Below, in pieces: positions 8,330 through 17,982 of a stretch of 64,000 nt of DNA (position 1 is its first letter; each line of letters begins with the position of its first letter). The DNA comes from Henriciella sp. GTDB lineage: Bacteria; Pseudomonadota; Alphaproteobacteria; Caulobacterales; Hyphomonadaceae. The translations under genes and the position numbers were made by a program. The stretch lies in assembly GCA_021776655.1 (NCBI GenBank), contig JAJFFK010000002.1, positions 1 through 64,000 of the forward strand, given 5' to 3'. The notes under the pieces were generated by a model. It had not been told where the DNA came from and did no database searches. It saw only the letters and a program-made list of their open reading frames with translations.

Positions 8330-10639
8330 GTGGCAGGCCAGGCTGACAAGCGCGGTAAGAAGACGAAGCGATCGCCCAAACGGTTGCAGAAACGCCTGAA
8401 TATCGGGGCCGCTTTGTGCCTGATCTTCGCCGTCGACATTATCGCTCTCGGCCTAAAGGCGCTTGATGATCGCAGCCGGTCCGAAGAAGCAACCCAAACC
8501 ATTACACACCGCGAAGCTCTGGCGGTTTCCGAGCACGTATCGGGCAAGATTGCGGGGGTTTCGCGGACGCTAAGTCTGGCCTATCAGGCCGGGTGGGGAC
8601 CTCGCCAGACAGCCAGCGTTCATAGCGATATCGACGCGGTGATCACGCTTGCTGACGCGCTAACCGCGCCGACCGGATCACGCCTTCGCCATGCCGGAGA
8701 AACCGCCTCGATATTATTGGCGACGCAGCAATCGATTGGCTTGACCAGCGCAGATGATGTCGTGGTTGTGTATAGCCCGGAAATTGGCGCGGCTCGTCTC
8801 GGACTGGTCAGGTCTGAACGCTGGGTTCCGCAAGCCCAGGGCGGCCGCGACTTCAGCCTCGCCGAACAGTCAGGTAACGGCGTCGTAGAGCGCGCCCAAT
8901 CAGGGACAGTTCGCGCCTGCTCGCCAATTAGTGGCAGCAACTTGTCTGCATGTGTGCAATCGCCCGCAGCAGCTTATGGTTGGACCGACTATCTCAGCCT
9001 GTTAATGTACGCCTTTCTTCTGGTTGGCCCCGGTTTGGCCATTCTTGGATTGTTGAAAATGCTGGAAGAACGGCGTGGCCAATCTGAAGCCTTTGAGGGT
9101 CAGGCCAGCCGCGCCGGGCAGATGCTTGAAACTGTTTTGCAAGAGGCCAAGGCCGGGTTCTGGTCGTGGGACGACAAAAGCAAACAGGTTTGGTTGAGCC
9201 AGGAAGCAGCGCGGATGCTGAAAATCTCCAAACCGGGATATATTGGGCTGGCTGCCCTAAACGTCAGTGTTTTCCCCGGTCATCACGACGCCGTTCGCCA
9301 AGCGATAAGAACCCTACCTGAACGCGGATATATTGCCCAAACATTTGCCAATCAGGACAAGACCCTGTGGCTAGAGATGCGCGGGCGGCCCGACGCCAAG
9401 ACCGGTGACTTGAGCGGCATCCTGCTCGATGTCACCGACATCCGCACTGCTATCGCCCGTACGAGGCAAGCCGAGCAGAGGCTGCGCACAGCCTTGGAGG
9501 GCTTCTCTGGACCTTTCGCCCTGTGGGACAAGCGAAAGCGCATCATCTATTGGAACCGGGCCTTCGCACGTGTATTCGGCCTCGAAAATTCCATCCGCAT
9601 CGGCATGAGCCATGAAACCGTCAGCTTGTCACAAGCAACGAGTATTACTGATCGCCGCCCGATCACCGATGTGAATGGAGCTGAGATCATCCGGGTTCAG
9701 TCCGGCGAATGGTATAAATGTGTAGAACGCCAGACCAGTGATGGTGGCTTGATCACCATGGGTCTCGACGTCACGGCCGATGTCCAGAATGAAGTTGAAT
9801 TGACCCGGCAGCAGAAAAAACTGCGCATGCTTGTCACCGACCTTGAGCGTTCCGAAGGCCATGCCGGGGAGCTGGCGCGCAAGCTGAATGAGGAGAAGCT
9901 GAAAGCTGAAAGATCAGCCAATTCCAAAAATGCTTTCCTGGCGAATATGAGCCACGAATTGCGCACGCCCTTGAACGCGATCAATGGGTTTTCAGAAATC
10001 TTGGCTAATCAGATGTATGGTCCGCTCGGCGACCCGCGTTATATCGAATATGCAGGCGATATTCTGACTTCAGGTCAGCATTTGCTGGATATGATCAACG
10101 ATATTCTCGACATGGCAAAAATCGAGGCGGGCAAGATGACCGTCGACTTACGCCCGATTGACCTGGTGGATCCGGTTGATGCCGGAATCAGGATGATCCG
10201 CCGCAAGGCCGAGGAGAAGGGCATCACACTGACCTTCGCACCCAAACAGGATTTGCCACACGTCGATGCTGATCACCGCGCCATTCGACAGATGATCCTG
10301 AACCTGTTGTCAAACGCGATAAAGTTCACCGATGATGGCGGCGAAATTCGTGTCAGCATTGATCGCCAAGGCGACCAGTTGCGGGTTTGTGTGCATGATA
10401 ATGGCGTTGGCATTCCAGCCGAAGCCCTGCCCCGCCTGGCCCAACCCTTTGAGCAAGTTAGTGACACACGCGACCGCAATTATGAAGGATCAGGGCTCGG
10501 CCTGGCGCTAACCAAATCCTTTGCCGAAATGCATGGCGGACAATTGTTGATTACCAGCGAAGAAGGCAAAGGCACACAGGTTAGCTTCTACTTGCCTGTC
10601 CCCACGGCATCAAAAGCTGGACTGACCAGCGCCGCCTAA
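8330..10639 (+). CDS. PAS-domain sensor histidine kinase, PleC/DivJ-like
   Basis: Two N-terminal TM segments; H-box SHELRTPLNAINGFSEIL; NLLSNAIKFT; DNGVGIPAEALP; GSGLGLAL; GTG start. Confidence 0.92.
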   Translation: MAGQADKRGKKTKRSPKRLQKRLNIGAALCLIFAVDIIALGLKALDDRSRSEEATQTITHREALAVSEHVSGKIAGVSRTLSLAYQAGWGPRQTASVHSDIDAVITLADALTAPTGSRLRHAGETASILLATQQSIGLTSADDVVVVYSPEIGAARLGLVRSERWVPQAQGGRDFSLAEQSGNGVVERAQSGTVRACSPISGSNLSACVQSPAAAYGWTDYLSLLMYAFLLVGPGLAILGLLKMLEERRGQSEAFEGQASRAGQMLETVLQEAKAGFWSWDDKSKQVWLSQEAARMLKISKPGYIGLAALNVSVFPGHHDAVRQAIRTLPERGYIAQTFANQDKTLWLEMRGRPDAKTGDLSGILLDVTDIRTAIARTRQAEQRLRTALEGFSGPFALWDKRKRIIYWNRAFARVFGLENSIRIGMSHETVSLSQATSITDRRPITDVNGAEIIRVQSGEWYKCVERQTSDGGLITMGLDVTADVQNEVELTRQQKKLRMLVTDLERSEGHAGELARKLNEEKLKAERSANSKNAFLANMSHELRTPLNAINGFSEILANQMYGPLGDPRYIEYAGDILTSGQHLLDMINDILDMAKIEAGKMTVDLRPIDLVDPVDAGIRMIRRKAEEKGITLTFAPKQDLPHVDADHRAIRQMILNLLSNAIKFTDDGGEIRVSIDRQGDQLRVCVHDNGVGIPAEALPRLAQPFEQVSDTRDRNYEGSGLGLALTKSFAEMHGGQLLITSEEGKGTQVSFYLPVPTASKAGLTSAA

Positions 10640-11235
10640 TCGCTTGGTACAGCCCTAAGGGCGCGCGCGGCAAACACGGATATTTCTTCGACACATTGTT
10701 CAGCAGTGGCCTTCATGTCAGCGGCGCGCTGAACAGGCGCTGTGTCCATGACAGGGCGCTGGACCAGCACCTCCATCTGCTCGATCAGTGCGCCAGTGGA
10801 GGCATCAAGCAATCCAACTGACACAGCGCACACAGCGTCGCCTTGATAGAAGCCAAACCGTTGCACCCGAACCGGCAGCTCATATTTTGCCGACACTCCG
10901 CTTTCCGGCAAGACCGCCGCGCCGTCGCCATCAACCGCAAAACTGTCGACCAGAGCCAGTTGCAATAACCGGGTTGAACGTCCAGCCCACTCAACCGCTG
11001 GCACAAAGCGAACCGCGCCGCTTGTATCCTCGCTGACCAATGCCTGTCCAGCAATAATCTGCGGTGCATCAGGTTCACGAATGATCAGGTTTGCGGTCAG
11101 TGACGGACGCACAATCGCCGCATCAATCCGATACAACGCATCGGGCGCGTCCGGCACAGGCAGCACCGAAACACATCCCGATACAGCCAACACTGACAGT
11201 CCGGCGGCAAAGCGTTGGGGGAAAGTCCCGAGCAT
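10636..11235 (-). CDS. ABC-type transport auxiliary lipoprotein (MCE-associated)
   Basis: Lipobox LSVLAVSGC; last gene of the MCE operon. Confidence 0.75.
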   Translation of the reverse strand: MLGTFPQRFAAGLSVLAVSGCVSVLPVPDAPDALYRIDAAIVRPSLTANLIIREPDAPQIIAGQALVSEDTSGAVRFVPAVEWAGRSTRLLQLALVDSFAVDGDGAAVLPESGVSAKYELPVRVQRFGFYQGDAVCAVSVGLLDASTGALIEQMEVLVQRPVMDTAPVQRAADMKATAEQCVEEISVFAARALRAVPSD

Positions 11236-12200
11236 TAGCGTTCCCTCTCATATGGCCGGGCTTTTCCAAGCACCAGGCCTTGCGGATTCTGTTCCAAATC
11301 GCGTGCGATTCGATCGAGGCGAGCGGTAAGCTGGCGCAGATCTTCGGCCGCCAAACGCGATTGGGTCAATGTATCTGTCGCCGCGCCTTCAACCAGGACG
11401 GTCGCTGCCGAGATCGCTTCCTGGCTTTTGATCAGTGCGAGATTGGCTTCGGCGGTCGCGGTATTGAGCTCTGCAATCAGCAATCGAAGGTCTGTATTCA
11501 GGGTTGTGACATCGGACTGAATGGAGTCAACCGCTGCGGTCGCAGCATCAGAGGCAACTGAAATGCGGTTTCCTGCACGTTCAAAAGACGCGAGCGTGTC
11601 CGTAGCTTGGGTGAAAATTGCGCCCTCGTCTGCAGCCAGACTACCGGTAATCGTATTGAGGTTCTGCAATGTGCCGCCAATGGCTTCTATATTCTCGTCA
11701 GATAGTAGATGACTCGCCTGTTCCAGCGCATCTCCAGCCCGGCCAATAATTTCCGCGCCGCCATCAAACAGCGCCGCCAGAGGCGTTGGCCCCGCCTGTA
11801 TCTGCGCAACTGTTTCATATGGTTGCACCAGTAACGGGCCCGCATTCTCAGACCCGGCTGTGATCTGGACGAAGGTCACCCCCGTAATGCCAGCAAAATC
11901 AATCAGTGCAATCGAGTCACTTTTGATCGGGGTCGCTCTGTCAATCCGTAATCGAGCTCGGACTTTCGAAGCATCGCGGCTGTCAATTCGCACACTCTCA
12001 ACTTCGCCAACCTTGATGCCAATATACCGAACAGAGGCGCCTTCTTCCAGGGTAACCGGCCCCTGAAACACGACGTCATACTCGGCAAACTCGCGGTTAA
12101 ATTGGGATGAGCCGAGCCACAGCACAAAGCCGATCACAGTGACGGCAGCCATCAGTACGAAGGCACCAATCAGGGCATAATTCGCTCTTGTTTCCATCAC
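11235..12200 (-). CDS. MlaD/MCE family substrate-binding protein
   Basis: N-terminal TM, YDVVFQGPVTLEEGASVRYIGIKVGEV MCE motif. Confidence 0.92.
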   Translation of the reverse strand: MMETRANYALIGAFVLMAAVTVIGFVLWLGSSQFNREFAEYDVVFQGPVTLEEGASVRYIGIKVGEVESVRIDSRDASKVRARLRIDRATPIKSDSIALIDFAGITGVTFVQITAGSENAGPLLVQPYETVAQIQAGPTPLAALFDGGAEIIGRAGDALEQASHLLSDENIEAIGGTLQNLNTITGSLAADEGAIFTQATDTLASFERAGNRISVASDAATAAVDSIQSDVTTLNTDLRLLIAELNTATAEANLALIKSQEAISAATVLVEGAATDTLTQSRLAAEDLRQLTARLDRIARDLEQNPQGLVLGKARPYERER

Positions 12201-12973
12201 TTGGCCTCATGTCCTGCCAGTGCGGCGCGCCCGCGTGGCCCGCCGAAATATTCTTTTATCCACGGATGCTCATGCTGACGCAGGGCCTCCATTGTATCGA
12301 CCGCGATCACTCGCTGTTCCCCAAGAACCGCGATCCGATCACACGTATCGCGCAACGTATCGACATCATGGGTAACGAGAAACACAGTCAGTCCCATGGC
12401 TTCCTGCAAGTCTCGCACCAATTCATCGAACGCTGCCGCCGTGATCGGGTCAAGTCCTGCGGTTGGCTCATCAAGAAAAAGAAGCGGCGGATCGAGGGCG
12501 AGGGCGCGCGCCAGAGCCGCGCGTTTACGCATGCCGCCAGACAGATCGGACGGGTATTGGTGTCCGGTCCATGTTTCCAGCCCGGACATGCGGATCTTCT
12601 GATCCGCCAATTCGCACATCAGGCCATGTGGCAGATCGGCATGTTCTTTCATCGGCACCATGACATTCTCGCGCACCGTCAGGTTGGAAAACAAAGCACC
12701 ATCCTGAAACATGACGCCCCATAGCTTTTGCAGAGCACCATGATCATGGCCGTGCAGATCGATCACATCTTGCCCAAACACGGTAACCGTTCCTTCGCTG
12801 GGTCGCTTCAAACCAATAATCGCGCGCAGCAGCACCGATTTGCCTGTTCCCGACGGCCCGATCACACCCAGAACCTCACCCTTGCGGACATCAAGGTCGA
12901 GATGCTTGTGCACGACATGCTCGCCATAAGCGGTCGTCAAACCGCGCACGCGAATGGCGATCTCACCGCTCAC
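12197..12973 (-). CDS. ABC transporter ATP-binding protein, MlaF-like
   Basis: Walker A GPSGTGKSVLLRAI, signature LSGGMRKRAALARAL, Walker B LLFLDEPTAGLDP. Confidence 0.95.
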   Translation of the reverse strand: MSGEIAIRVRGLTTAYGEHVVHKHLDLDVRKGEVLGVIGPSGTGKSVLLRAIIGLKRPSEGTVTVFGQDVIDLHGHDHGALQKLWGVMFQDGALFSNLTVRENVMVPMKEHADLPHGLMCELADQKIRMSGLETWTGHQYPSDLSGGMRKRAALARALALDPPLLFLDEPTAGLDPITAAAFDELVRDLQEAMGLTVFLVTHDVDTLRDTCDRIAVLGEQRVIAVDTMEALRQHEHPWIKEYFGGPRGRAALAGHEAK

Positions 12974-14100
12974 AGTCCAAGCTCCATATACAGAATCGCG
13001 AACAAGGCATCGATCACGATGATGGCGAAGATGGCCTGAACCACGGACTTGGTCGTATGTGCGCCGAGCGATTGCACGCTGCCGCCAACTTCCAGACCTT
13101 GCCGGCAGCCGATCAGCGCGATCATCAGGCCGAAGACCGGGGCTTTCGACAGACCAATCCAGAACTGCTCAAGGCCAACATAGTCCTGCATCCGGTTGAA
13201 GAAGACGGTTGGGTTTATATCCAGCGCGACCCAACACACAACAATTCCGCCACCAAGTCCGGCCAGCGCTCCGATAAAGGCCAGAACCGGGGTCATGATC
13301 ACCATGGCGATAACACGCGGGGCGACCAGAACATCCATCGGGTCAAGCCCAAGCGTCGTCATCGCATCGACTTCCTGACGCATTTTCATCGCGCCGATCT
13401 GCGCGGTAAACGCCGAATTTGTCCGCGCCACCAATATGATCGCCGTCAGAACCACGCCGAACTCTCGCAACACAGCGATGCCGACAAGCTCGACCACAAA
13501 GATCGTCGCGCCAAATTCTGCTAGTGTGGTAGCACCAATAAAGGCGATGACCATGCCGACAAAGAAAGACAGAAAAGCAACGATTGGCACCGCATCGAGG
13601 CCGCTTTCTTCCATCACCGACACCAGCGCCGTCCAGCGCATCCGCGCCGGGCGGATCAGGACGCGAAACACACTCACCACTGTCTCTCCAAGAAAGGACA
13701 GTGTCTCCACCGCCTCCTCGCCAAGATGTACAGCGCCGCGACCTGTCCGCTCCAGCAGGTCCACAAAGCCGTGGCCCGGCTCAACAATTTCCGGTGCATG
13801 TTCACTTCGCGTCGCCAACTCGCGCGCCTGCTCTAACAGGCTCATACGCTCCGGCGAAGCACCAACAATCATGGGAGACAGGTCAGGAAATGAGCGCAGC
13901 GTCCGATCGATGATATAGGCGCCCGCCGTATCCAATTGCCCCAGCCCTGCCAAATCAAGAGTTGGCGCGTCTCCCTGCCAGTTTGATAGGGCGGTATTCA
14001 ACGCCTCATCGGCTTGTCCAATCGTCGAGATCAGCCAATCGCCGCGCAGTATGATTTGCGGATGTTCGCCTTCAAGCAGTTCAAATTCAGGGGCAGACAT
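12970..14100 (-). CDS. MlaE-like permease with N-terminal STAS-like domain
   Basis: MlaE motifs GAMKMRQEVDAMTTLGLDPMDVLVAPRVIA; overlaps the ATPase start. Confidence 0.93.
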   Translation of the reverse strand: MSAPEFELLEGEHPQIILRGDWLISTIGQADEALNTALSNWQGDAPTLDLAGLGQLDTAGAYIIDRTLRSFPDLSPMIVGASPERMSLLEQARELATRSEHAPEIVEPGHGFVDLLERTGRGAVHLGEEAVETLSFLGETVVSVFRVLIRPARMRWTALVSVMEESGLDAVPIVAFLSFFVGMVIAFIGATTLAEFGATIFVVELVGIAVLREFGVVLTAIILVARTNSAFTAQIGAMKMRQEVDAMTTLGLDPMDVLVAPRVIAMVIMTPVLAFIGALAGLGGGIVVCWVALDINPTVFFNRMQDYVGLEQFWIGLSKAPVFGLMIALIGCRQGLEVGGSVQSLGAHTTKSVVQAIFAIIVIDALFAILYMELGL

Positions 14101-14165
14101 TCGGGCGCGATCTCCAAGTTCTGTTTACCTTAACAGATCAGGGTTTAAGACCAGCACCGATAGAC

Positions 14166-14181
14166 CGATAAAATTTTATCG
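14166..14181. promoter_or_regulatory. Perfect 16-bp palindrome CGATAAAATTTTATCG in a divergent intergenic region
   Basis: Direct read; between the mlaE-like start (14100) and the epimerase start (14202). Confidence 0.5.
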
Positions 14182-14201
14182 ACCTGACAAAGGCTTTCGC
14201 C

Positions 14202-15179
14202 ATGGCTGAAATGACGATTATCCCGGTATCCTCGCCGCTGAACGCAACTTTTGCGATCTCGCGGGGGGCCAAAAACACCGCTGAAACTGTCATCGTCGAA
14301 CTGGTTAAAGGCGCACATAAGGGGCGCGGAGAATGTGTGCCCTATGCCCGTTATGGCGAAAGCCGGGTCAGTGTCGTGGCACAGCTGCGCGGCATCGAAA
14401 AGCAGATCAATGCGGGCCTGTCGCGCCAGGATTTACAGCAACGCATGGCCCCCGGTGCAGCCCGCTGCGCAGTTGATTGCGCGATGTGGGACCTCGAAGC
14501 CAAACAGGCAAACATTCCGGTCTGGCAGCTGGCCGGATTGCCAGAGCCGCGATCTTTGCCAACCACAATGACGTTGAGCCTGGATGAGCCTGACGCCATG
14601 GCCGAGGCGGCGCGCGCGACACCCGCGACATTGCTCAAACTGAAACTTGGCGGACCCGACAATCTGGCCCGCATAGAAACGGTACACCGCGCACGACCCG
14701 ACGCCAAGCTCATCGTCGATGGTAATGAGGGGCTGGAAGTTTCAGCTTTTCCTCGCCTGGCGGCAACAGCAGGCAAACTGGGCGTCGTACTGCTCGAGCA
14801 GCCATTTCCGGTTGACCAAGATAGCGCGCTTATGGCCCGCCCCGGTCATGTTGCGATTTGCGCCGATGAGAGCGTGCACACGTCGAGCAATATTCAGGCG
14901 CTCGCGAAACTGTATGATGCGGTGAACATCAAACTCGACAAGGCTGGCGGCCTGACCGAGGCGTTAAAAATGCTGTATGAGGCGCGCCGGTGTGGGCTCG
15001 GCGTTATGATCGGTTGCATGGTCGGCGGGTCGCTAGCGATGGCACCAGCTGTCTTGCTGGGCGGGCTTGCCGATCTGATCGATCTGGATGGCCCGCTTTG
15101 GCTATCGCAAGACATTGCAAATGGGCTGACCTATCAGGACGGAATTGTATCGCCGCCATCGCGTGAGCTTTGGGGCTGA
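14202..15179 (+). CDS. Dipeptide (L-Ala-D/L-Glu) epimerase, enolase superfamily
   Basis: LKLKLGG, LIVDGNEG, LLEQPF, CADESVHT, NIKLDKAGGLTEAL, GCMVGGSLA. Confidence 0.9.
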   Translation: MAEMTIIPVSSPLNATFAISRGAKNTAETVIVELVKGAHKGRGECVPYARYGESRVSVVAQLRGIEKQINAGLSRQDLQQRMAPGAARCAVDCAMWDLEAKQANIPVWQLAGLPEPRSLPTTMTLSLDEPDAMAEAARATPATLLKLKLGGPDNLARIETVHRARPDAKLIVDGNEGLEVSAFPRLAATAGKLGVVLLEQPFPVDQDSALMARPGHVAICADESVHTSSNIQALAKLYDAVNIKLDKAGGLTEALKMLYEARRCGLGVMIGCMVGGSLAMAPAVLLGGLADLIDLDGPLWLSQDIANGLTYQDGIVSPPSRELWG

Positions 15180-15203
15180 GGCGGATCAGAAAACAATCAG
15201 CCT

Positions 15204-15626
15204 CTACGCGGTTTCTGGCAACGCTGGCGGGCTAGGCATGCGGGCATACGCTGTGGCCGTCAGGTGTTGCCAGATTTGGGCGTTCAGGGCACGGCTTTCG
15301 CCATCACTGGCGGCCTCCAGCGCCGTTTGCAGTGTGATCAATTTGGCCGCGAGACCATCACGCTCAACCGTCAGGTCACCAATTTTGAAACTGCCCGCCC
15401 CCGGCACGCCAGAATGGTCAACTTGCCCAGCCTGCAACAGATGACGCAGTCCGGCAATTTCAGTCACCAACCGATCCGCTGCGCCGTCCCATGCTTCACC
15501 TGCCATGACCGCCATATAGCCTGTCATACCAGCATGCCCGGCGGCATAATCAGCGCCCAGCTTGGGCACGATATCGCTCACCAATTTATGCCCGATCCGG
15601 TCAAGGATCATACCAATATCGCTCAT
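15204..15626 (-). CDS. Small helical protein co-encoded with a phosphotransferase; possible LvaB-like accessory
   Basis: 140 aa; start overlaps the upstream phosphotransferase stop by 4 bp. Confidence 0.6.
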   Translation of the reverse strand: MSDIGMILDRIGHKLVSDIVPKLGADYAAGHAGMTGYMAVMAGEAWDGAADRLVTEIAGLRHLLQAGQVDHSGVPGAGSFKIGDLTVERDGLAAKLITLQTALEAASDGESRALNAQIWQHLTATAYARMPSPPALPETA

Positions 15627-16669
15627 AGGTCAGCTCCAAATTTCAAGCCCAATCGGCTCGCCAGCATCAATTCATGGGCGGCATAGGTGAACCATCCTGA
15701 CCAGGCCAGGATCGGGTCGTCATTTTTGCCCTCGGCAAACGCCCGCGCCGATGACAACCAGATGCCGAGCGCCTTGACTTGCGTAAAGATCGACCACCAT
15801 TCAAACGCGGCGGAATCGAACCGGCATCCCGATGCTGTTTTCCAGATTTCAATCGCTTCTGGCCAAGGCAGAAACCCTGCCGCACGCGTGGTATCATTGC
15901 CGCACCAGAACGGATCAGTGGCCCAGGCCAGGTCTTCGTACGGGTCACCGATATGCGCCATTTCCCAGTCGAGAATGGCGGTCATTTTCCCCGCACCGTC
16001 ATGCAGGAAATTACCGCTGCGATAGTCACCATGCACGATAGAAAGACGCTGCGCGGGCGGTGGCGGGTTGGCCTCCAAATAGCGGATCGCGGCGTCTGCA
16101 ACTGGCTGGGGATGGACGGCATTGCTGCGCACCTCATGCGCCCAATAGGCCAGTTCGCGCGACCAGCAGGCATCTGCGGCCGGGATCTCTATCTCATCGG
16201 CGAGGGCTGAGCCCGCAACGGGCAGCGCCGCTATGGCACCAAGATGCTGGAAGAATTGCTGCCCCATGGCGGCGCGGTGCGGCTCAATCGCATCAATCTG
16301 AAACGGATTTAGAGTTTCGCCGCCATCAATTCGGCCCATTATAAAGAAAGGCGCGCCGAGGGCTTCGGGCGCAGTTTCCAGAAACATCGCCTCGGGCACA
16401 GGTAGGCCGCCTTGTCCAAAAGCGCTATTGATTGCAGCGAACTCGACCCGTCTTTCAGTATCAATCAGACTATCGGGGGGATCACGGCGAACGATCACGG
16501 CTTTCACCTGTGGGCCTGTGGCATCTTCGTAAGCCAGATCAATCGAATAGGTTTGGCGGCTCGCCCCGCCATGAATGCGGGAAATCTGGGTCACTATAAC
16601 ATTCCGCGCACCCGGCAGTTTTGTTTCGACATAGGCGGCGAACTTTGCGGCGAGTTCAGCTTCAGTCAT
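15623..16669 (-). CDS. Phosphotransferase family protein (APH fold, ACAD10/11- or LvaA-like kinase)
   Basis: LSIVHGDYRSGNFLHDGAGKMTAILDWEMAHIGDPYEDLAW. Confidence 0.9.
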   Translation of the reverse strand: MTEAELAAKFAAYVETKLPGARNVIVTQISRIHGGASRQTYSIDLAYEDATGPQVKAVIVRRDPPDSLIDTERRVEFAAINSAFGQGGLPVPEAMFLETAPEALGAPFFIMGRIDGGETLNPFQIDAIEPHRAAMGQQFFQHLGAIAALPVAGSALADEIEIPAADACWSRELAYWAHEVRSNAVHPQPVADAAIRYLEANPPPPAQRLSIVHGDYRSGNFLHDGAGKMTAILDWEMAHIGDPYEDLAWATDPFWCGNDTTRAAGFLPWPEAIEIWKTASGCRFDSAAFEWWSIFTQVKALGIWLSSARAFAEGKNDDPILAWSGWFTYAAHELMLASRLGLKFGADL

Positions 16670-16692
16670 AGCGACATCTCACGCAGCCTTTA

Positions 16693-16760
16693 TCCTTCGA
16701 CAGGCTCAGGATGAGGCTTTTACGGTCCCGAGGCAGCCTCATCCTGAGCCTGTCGAAGGA
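16693..16760. repeat. Perfect 26-bp inverted repeat with 16-bp loop (TCCTTCGACAGGCTCAGGATGAGGCT)
   Basis: Arms 16693-16718 and 16735-16760 are exact reverse complements. Confidence 0.9.
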
Positions 16761-16782
16761 CGAGGCGTTACTGCCCGAAAGT

Positions 16783-17880
16783 TCATGCATCCATGACATC
16801 CTTCCAACCACTTGGCCCGTGCGGGCCGAGGCAAAGTTGTTCGAGGATGCCAATGCCCTCGCTGCCTTGACCATCCGGGCCAATGTGCGTGGCTTTGACG
16901 ATGGCTTGAATGTGCAAATTATCGGGTTGCTGCCACGCCATATTGTCCGGCGTAAAGTCCTCGCGCTCAATCGCATAGCCGCCTTTGAACGCACCGTGGC
17001 CCCAGGTCGGATGTCCGTAGCCAATGCCCTTCATTTGAAAGGTCGAGATCGGCTCATAAGTCACTTGATGCGGACGATCCTGCGCGTCGGTGAGCGTCAG
17101 ATGAGCCGAGGCGACGCGGCGCGACCCCTTACGCCATGTCACCTCCATTTGCGGGCGATTGAGGGGCAGGAGGTGCTCATTCTCAGCGCCGTCCATCGCC
17201 AACACAGCCCGCGTGTTCCAGGGCGAGCCCTGAGCATCTTCATTGACGTGAAAGAACAAGGACAGGTTCTCAAAATTGATCGGTGCCCACAGCCAATAGA
17301 ATTGCGGGATCTGTACTGGCACAGTCTCCTGGCTGTCGCTTGCCCCAATTGGGCGCACACCCCAAGAGCGATCACGGGTCCCGTAATAGTCAGCGATTTC
17401 AATCCGCTCACCGTCAATCGACATTGACCCGGTCCAGCGTCCATTCTGGGTCATCCGCGTGCAATCCATAATCATGCGCGGACCTTGGCGATAGGTGAAG
17501 CGCGGCTCTTCAATCGGAAAATGCCGCCCTTCGAACACCACATCCAACGCCAGGCCTTCGGCCTCATCCAGTTTCAAATGGATGCGCTTCAACGGCTCGA
17601 CCACATCCACCGATAGAGGCCCGACCTTGGTATCCATACGCTCCATGCAGAGTATGCGGCTGACATGAACTGAGCGCTGCACCCCGTCTTTCAGGATCGA
17701 CACCGCCCCGTCCATAATATTGAGATGCGGATAAACCCCGAACGACGCGGCGAAGAATATCGAGCCGTCTGCACTGTAGCCATTGAAGAAAAACCGGTCG
17801 TAGAAATTCCTGTCCGAGCCTGAATAGGCCACAGGTTCAGGCGTCTGGTGGATTGGATATTCATCGCCTTTGGTCAGCAT
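16783..17880 (-). CDS. Conserved hypothetical protein of the lipid/steroid-catabolism-associated type (possibly DUF7064/7065)
   Basis: 365 aa, FYDRFFFNGYSADGSIFFAASFGVYPHLNIMDGAVS...DRSWGVRP; family name from memory. Confidence 0.65.
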   Translation of the reverse strand: MLTKGDEYPIHQTPEPVAYSGSDRNFYDRFFFNGYSADGSIFFAASFGVYPHLNIMDGAVSILKDGVQRSVHVSRILCMERMDTKVGPLSVDVVEPLKRIHLKLDEAEGLALDVVFEGRHFPIEEPRFTYRQGPRMIMDCTRMTQNGRWTGSMSIDGERIEIADYYGTRDRSWGVRPIGASDSQETVPVQIPQFYWLWAPINFENLSLFFHVNEDAQGSPWNTRAVLAMDGAENEHLLPLNRPQMEVTWRKGSRRVASAHLTLTDAQDRPHQVTYEPISTFQMKGIGYGHPTWGHGAFKGGYAIEREDFTPDNMAWQQPDNLHIQAIVKATHIGPDGQGSEGIGILEQLCLGPHGPSGWKDVMDA

Positions 17881-17982
17881 TGTGTTCCCTTCCCTTACGC
17901 GACCTCTTGGCGGGTCTGACGGTTGATCTAAACTGGCCGGGAAGCGACATGGGCGTCAATGCCTGCCTTTAGGAAAACCAAG

